A stretch of DNA of 64,000 bases. Origin: Micropruina glycogenica (GTDB lineage: Bacteria; Actinomycetota; Actinomycetes; Propionibacteriales; Propionibacteriaceae). The stretch's first letter is position 1; each line of letters starts with the position of its first letter. The stretch spans positions 3,100,001 to 3,164,000 of the forward strand of contig NZ_LT985188.1 of NCBI RefSeq assembly GCF_900289045.1, in the 5' to 3' direction. Made by a program: the position numbers and the translations under genes. The notes under the pieces were generated by a model, which saw only the letters and a list, made by a program, of their open reading frames with translations, was not told the DNA's origin and did not search any database. This document shows, in pieces, positions 62,184 through 64,000 of this stretch.

Positions 62184-62221
62184 GCCGCCTCCCTATTTCG
62201 CACAAATGGGCTAAAACCTTT

Positions 62222-62266
62222 GTAGCACGATCGTGCGATCTAGGCAAGATCGCACGGTCGTGCTAC
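62222..62266. promoter_or_regulatory. 45-bp nested palindromic operator
   Basis: GTAGCACGATCGTGCGATCT (62222-62241) and its near-exact complement (62247-62266, one mismatch) flank a five-base centre. Each arm itself contains the palindrome GCACGATCGTGC or GCACGGTCGTGC, so there are two operator units 25 bp apart between the divergent SMR and TetR genes. Confidence 0.82.
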
Positions 62267-62275
62267 AACTGGGGA

Positions 62276-62857
62276 ATGCCCAGAGTGGTCGATCACGAGC
62301 AACGTCGCGCCGAGCTGATCGACGTCGTGTGGCAGTTGATCGTCGAGGACGGCCTGCCGGGCATCACGATTCGGCGAGTGGCCGAGCGCAGCGGCTGGAG
62401 CAGCGGTGCGGTGCGGCACTACCTGCCGACCCGCGAGGCGATGCTCGACGCGGCCGCCGCCCAGGTCGGCGCCGCGATCGAGCAGCGGGTACGCGCCGTG
62501 CCCACCGACTCGACCCCCCGCCAGGCACTGGTGGGGGTACTGGCCGCGGTGCTGCCCGACGACGAACGCATGCGGCAGGCGTCCAGGGTGTGGCTGGCGT
62601 TCGTGGGGCAATCCGCCAGTGACCGCGACCTCGCCGAGCGGCAGGGCATCGTGTACAGCGACCTCAACGAGTTGCTGGTGCGGTTGCTCGACTGGGCCGG
62701 CACCGAAGGACGAGCAGTCGCCGCAGGGCCTGTCGCCTCTGCGACCCAGCTACAAGCCCTCGTGGACGGGCTGACCGTGCACGTGCTGCTCGATCAGGTG
62801 AGCGTCGAGAGCGCCCGGCAGGTGCTGCAGAATGCGGTGGACGCGGTGCTCGGCTGA
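62276..62857 (+). CDS. TetR-family regulator of the SMR pair
   Basis: A 193-residue TetR protein: VVWQLIVEDGLPGITIRRVAERSGWSSGAVRHYLPTREAML is the HTH region (given in outline); the C-terminal part resembles the BetI/TetR_C_6 ligand domain (QALVDGLTVHVLLDQV). It starts ten bases after the nested operator, implying self-repression together with control of the efflux genes. Confidence 0.88.
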   Translation: MPRVVDHEQRRAELIDVVWQLIVEDGLPGITIRRVAERSGWSSGAVRHYLPTREAMLDAAAAQVGAAIEQRVRAVPTDSTPRQALVGVLAAVLPDDERMRQASRVWLAFVGQSASDRDLAERQGIVYSDLNELLVRLLDWAGTEGRAVAAGPVASATQLQALVDGLTVHVLLDQVSVESARQVLQNAVDAVLG

Positions 62858-62875
62858 CTACCTCTGATCGTCATT

Positions 62876-62995
62876 CCAGCGGACGCACCCAGGCCGTCAT
62901 TCCGGCGAACGCCGGAATCTCTGAGGCGTCGAGCGAGTCGTCAGGTTACGGAGAGCTCGTGTGGAGAGAGATCCCGGCGTCCGCCGGGATGAGGG
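62876..62995. repeat. REP cluster
   Basis: GTCATTCCGGCGAACGCCGGAATCTC and GAGATCCCGGCGTCCGCCGGGATGAG (shown in the same orientation as the + strand), with a further half unit near 62870, between convergent TetR and TIGR03086 genes. Confidence 0.65.
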
Positions 62996-63041
62996 GGGGA
63001 GCGCCGGGCTGCACGGAACGTTTGGCTACCAGCGGAGCCTG

Positions 63042-63593
63042 CTAGCGGGACCAGTGCGGGTCGCGTCCGATGAAGGCGATCAGCTTCTCTTGCGCCGAGG
63101 CGTCGTCGGCCACCGGCTGTTGGTCGCCGAACTGCCCCGAGGCGCGAATCACCGGCGCCATCTGCTGCATGCCGGCAAGCACTTCTGCACACTCTGCCTC
63201 GTCGAGGGTGTCGTCCTGGCCGCTGGCCCGGGCCAGGTCCCAGGTGTGCATGAACACGTCGGCGGTGTAGAAGTTGCTGACCGCAGCCGCCAGCGACTGG
63301 GTGCCGACGTAGGGGTGGGTGAACTCGGCCTCGGCGGTCTCAGGGTTGTCGAGCAACCTCTGGACGGCCGCCGTCTGCCGCGCCCAGGAGCCGCGCGGGT
63401 CGTCGGGGCGACCCGCGGGAATCGACACCCCGCCGGCGGCGAGAAACTCCGGAAACCACGAGGTCAGGTGAGCCACTACGTCGCGGGCCGTCCATTCCTT
63501 GACCGGGGTGGGGGCGGCCCAGTCGGTGACGCCGTCGATGACGGCGGCGAACCGGGCCGCCCGCTCGCGATGCTGGGTTGCCGCGTCGCTCAC
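63042..63593 (-). CDS. TIGR03086-type metal-binding protein (DinB/maleylpyruvate isomerase-like)
   Basis: A 183-residue four-helix protein: WTARDVVAHLTSWFPEFL gives the first His, and FYTADVFMHTWDLARA the second His pair, the metal site of the mycothiol-dependent isomerase/DinB superfamily, with the TIGR03086 C-terminus (LIAFIGRDPHW). Mycothiol use would fit an actinobacterium but is inferred. Start overlaps the end of the SRPBCC gene by ATGA. Confidence 0.85.
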   Translation of the reverse strand: MSDAATQHRERAARFAAVIDGVTDWAAPTPVKEWTARDVVAHLTSWFPEFLAAGGVSIPAGRPDDPRGSWARQTAAVQRLLDNPETAEAEFTHPYVGTQSLAAAVSNFYTADVFMHTWDLARASGQDDTLDEAECAEVLAGMQQMAPVIRASGQFGDQQPVADDASAQEKLIAFIGRDPHWSR

Positions 63594-64000
63594 GCCGTGA
63601 CCGCCGACTCTGCGAACAGCGCGTCGAGCTTGGCGTAGCCGTCAGTGACGCCGACCTCCATGCCCGAGGCCAGCCAGGCGTCGCGGCCCTCGAAGCTGTC
63701 GGTGAGCGACGACGCGCGCAGGCGCGTCCAGCCGTCACCCAGATCGGTCACGGTCAGGGTCTCGAGGGCGACCGATTCGGGCATGCCCTCCCAGGTGAAG
63801 GTCTGCACCAGCCGGTGCTCACCCACCTCGTGAAAGCAGCCGCGAAACGCCTGCACATCGTCGTCGGTGCTGTCGAGATAGCGCCAACTGCCGCCGGTGC
63901 GGGCCTCCCAGTGGTCGATGGTCACGGTGCGGTGGTTGGGGCCGATCCATTGCGTGAACAGTTCGGGGTCGATGTGGGCGCGAATCACCTGGGCCGGCGT
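63590..64000 (-). CDS. SRPBCC (AHSA1-like) domain protein, 5' partial
   Basis: At least 137 residues, open to the right edge, so the N-terminus lies outside the window; the visible GTG at 63988 is probably internal. Similarity to AHSA1/START-like proteins is seen in RAHIDPELFTQWIGPNH, GGSWRYLDS, LVQTFTWEGMPES and a final SGMEVGVTDGYAKLDALF. These small cavities bind hydrophobic ligands or act as co-regulators. Coupled to the TIGR03086 gene downstream, a common actinobacterial pairing. Confidence 0.85.
   Translation of the reverse strand, partial: TPAQVIRAHIDPELFTQWIGPNHRTVTIDHWEARTGGSWRYLDSTDDDVQAFRGCFHEVGEHRLVQTFTWEGMPESVALETLTVTDLGDGWTRLRASSLTDSFEGRDAWLASGMEVGVTDGYAKLDALFAESAVTA

Overview
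The window is high-GC DNA from an actinobacterium. Support comes from pervasive GTG starts, many start codons only 6-8 nt downstream of a TANNNT-like -10 box (leaderless transcripts), a mycothiol-dependent-enzyme-type DinB protein, a DUF3090 protein, an actinobacterial-type S-box leader, and a pyruvate carboxylase. A Propionibacteriaceae-like host is my best guess, but the sequence alone does not prove it.

Region 1 (1-6.2 kb) looks like an accessory island. It opens with a three-gene translationally coupled operon: a JAB/MPN peptidase fused to a ThiF/E1 adenylyltransferase, a DUF6527 protein, and a cytosolic Clp-fold (SDH-type) serine protease. This looks like part of a bacterial ubiquitin-like conjugation system, and its E2 and ubiquitin-like genes would lie left of the window. 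It is followed by an RHH/Doc toxin-antitoxin (TA) pair, a lipoprotein, an orphan HigA-like protein and an excisionase-like/PIN TA pair. Region 2 (6.2-8.4 kb) is a scar: a 5'-truncated isocitrate lyase gene joined to a 3'-truncated malate synthase gene, bracketed by two tRNA 3'-end-like fragments about 2.09 kb apart.

Region 3 (8.4-15.1 kb) is a sugar-acid/cyclitol-type catabolic cluster: two TIM-barrel sugar isomerases/epimerases, three Gfo/Idh/MocA oxidoreductases and glucuronate isomerase, with no transporter or regulator. Region 4 (15.1-28.5 kb) holds membrane and household genes (HdeD-like protein, processive-type glycosyltransferase, NrtR-like regulator, EamA exporter, SDR, MscS channel), the complete livKHMGF branched-chain amino-acid ABC transporter, and a sirtuin. 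Region 5 (28.6-43.6 kb) holds a luciferase-like/FMN reductase pair, an M1 peptidase, a beta-CASP nuclease, lipoproteins, a sigma-like protein, a transglutaminase, a LacI regulator divergent from a glycogen-debranching-type glycosidase, a PIG-L deacetylase, a LigD-type polymerase, DUF3090 and DUF2461.

Region 6 (43.7-50.7 kb) is a conserved but functionally unassigned operon: DUF2126 transglutaminase, circularly permuted ATP-grasp/alpha-E protein, and a second transglutaminase. Region 7 (50.8-64 kb) holds a patatin, a PAP2 phosphatase, pyruvate carboxylase, and a sulfur block. In the sulfur block a TetR gene with tandem operators diverges from a homocysteine S-methyltransferase gene, followed by a SAM riboswitch, a Cys-Cys leader peptide, cysteine dioxygenase and a rhodanese. 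After it come a low-molecular-weight arsenate reductase/phosphatase-like protein, a paired SMR exporter with its divergent TetR regulator, a TIGR03086 protein and a partial SRPBCC protein.

Three dispersed repeat families run through the core region and are absent from the first 6 kb: GATCCCGGCG-type REPs, TCGACAAGCTCGA-type repeats, and a MITE-like hairpin family with GGGGACGGTTCC ends.
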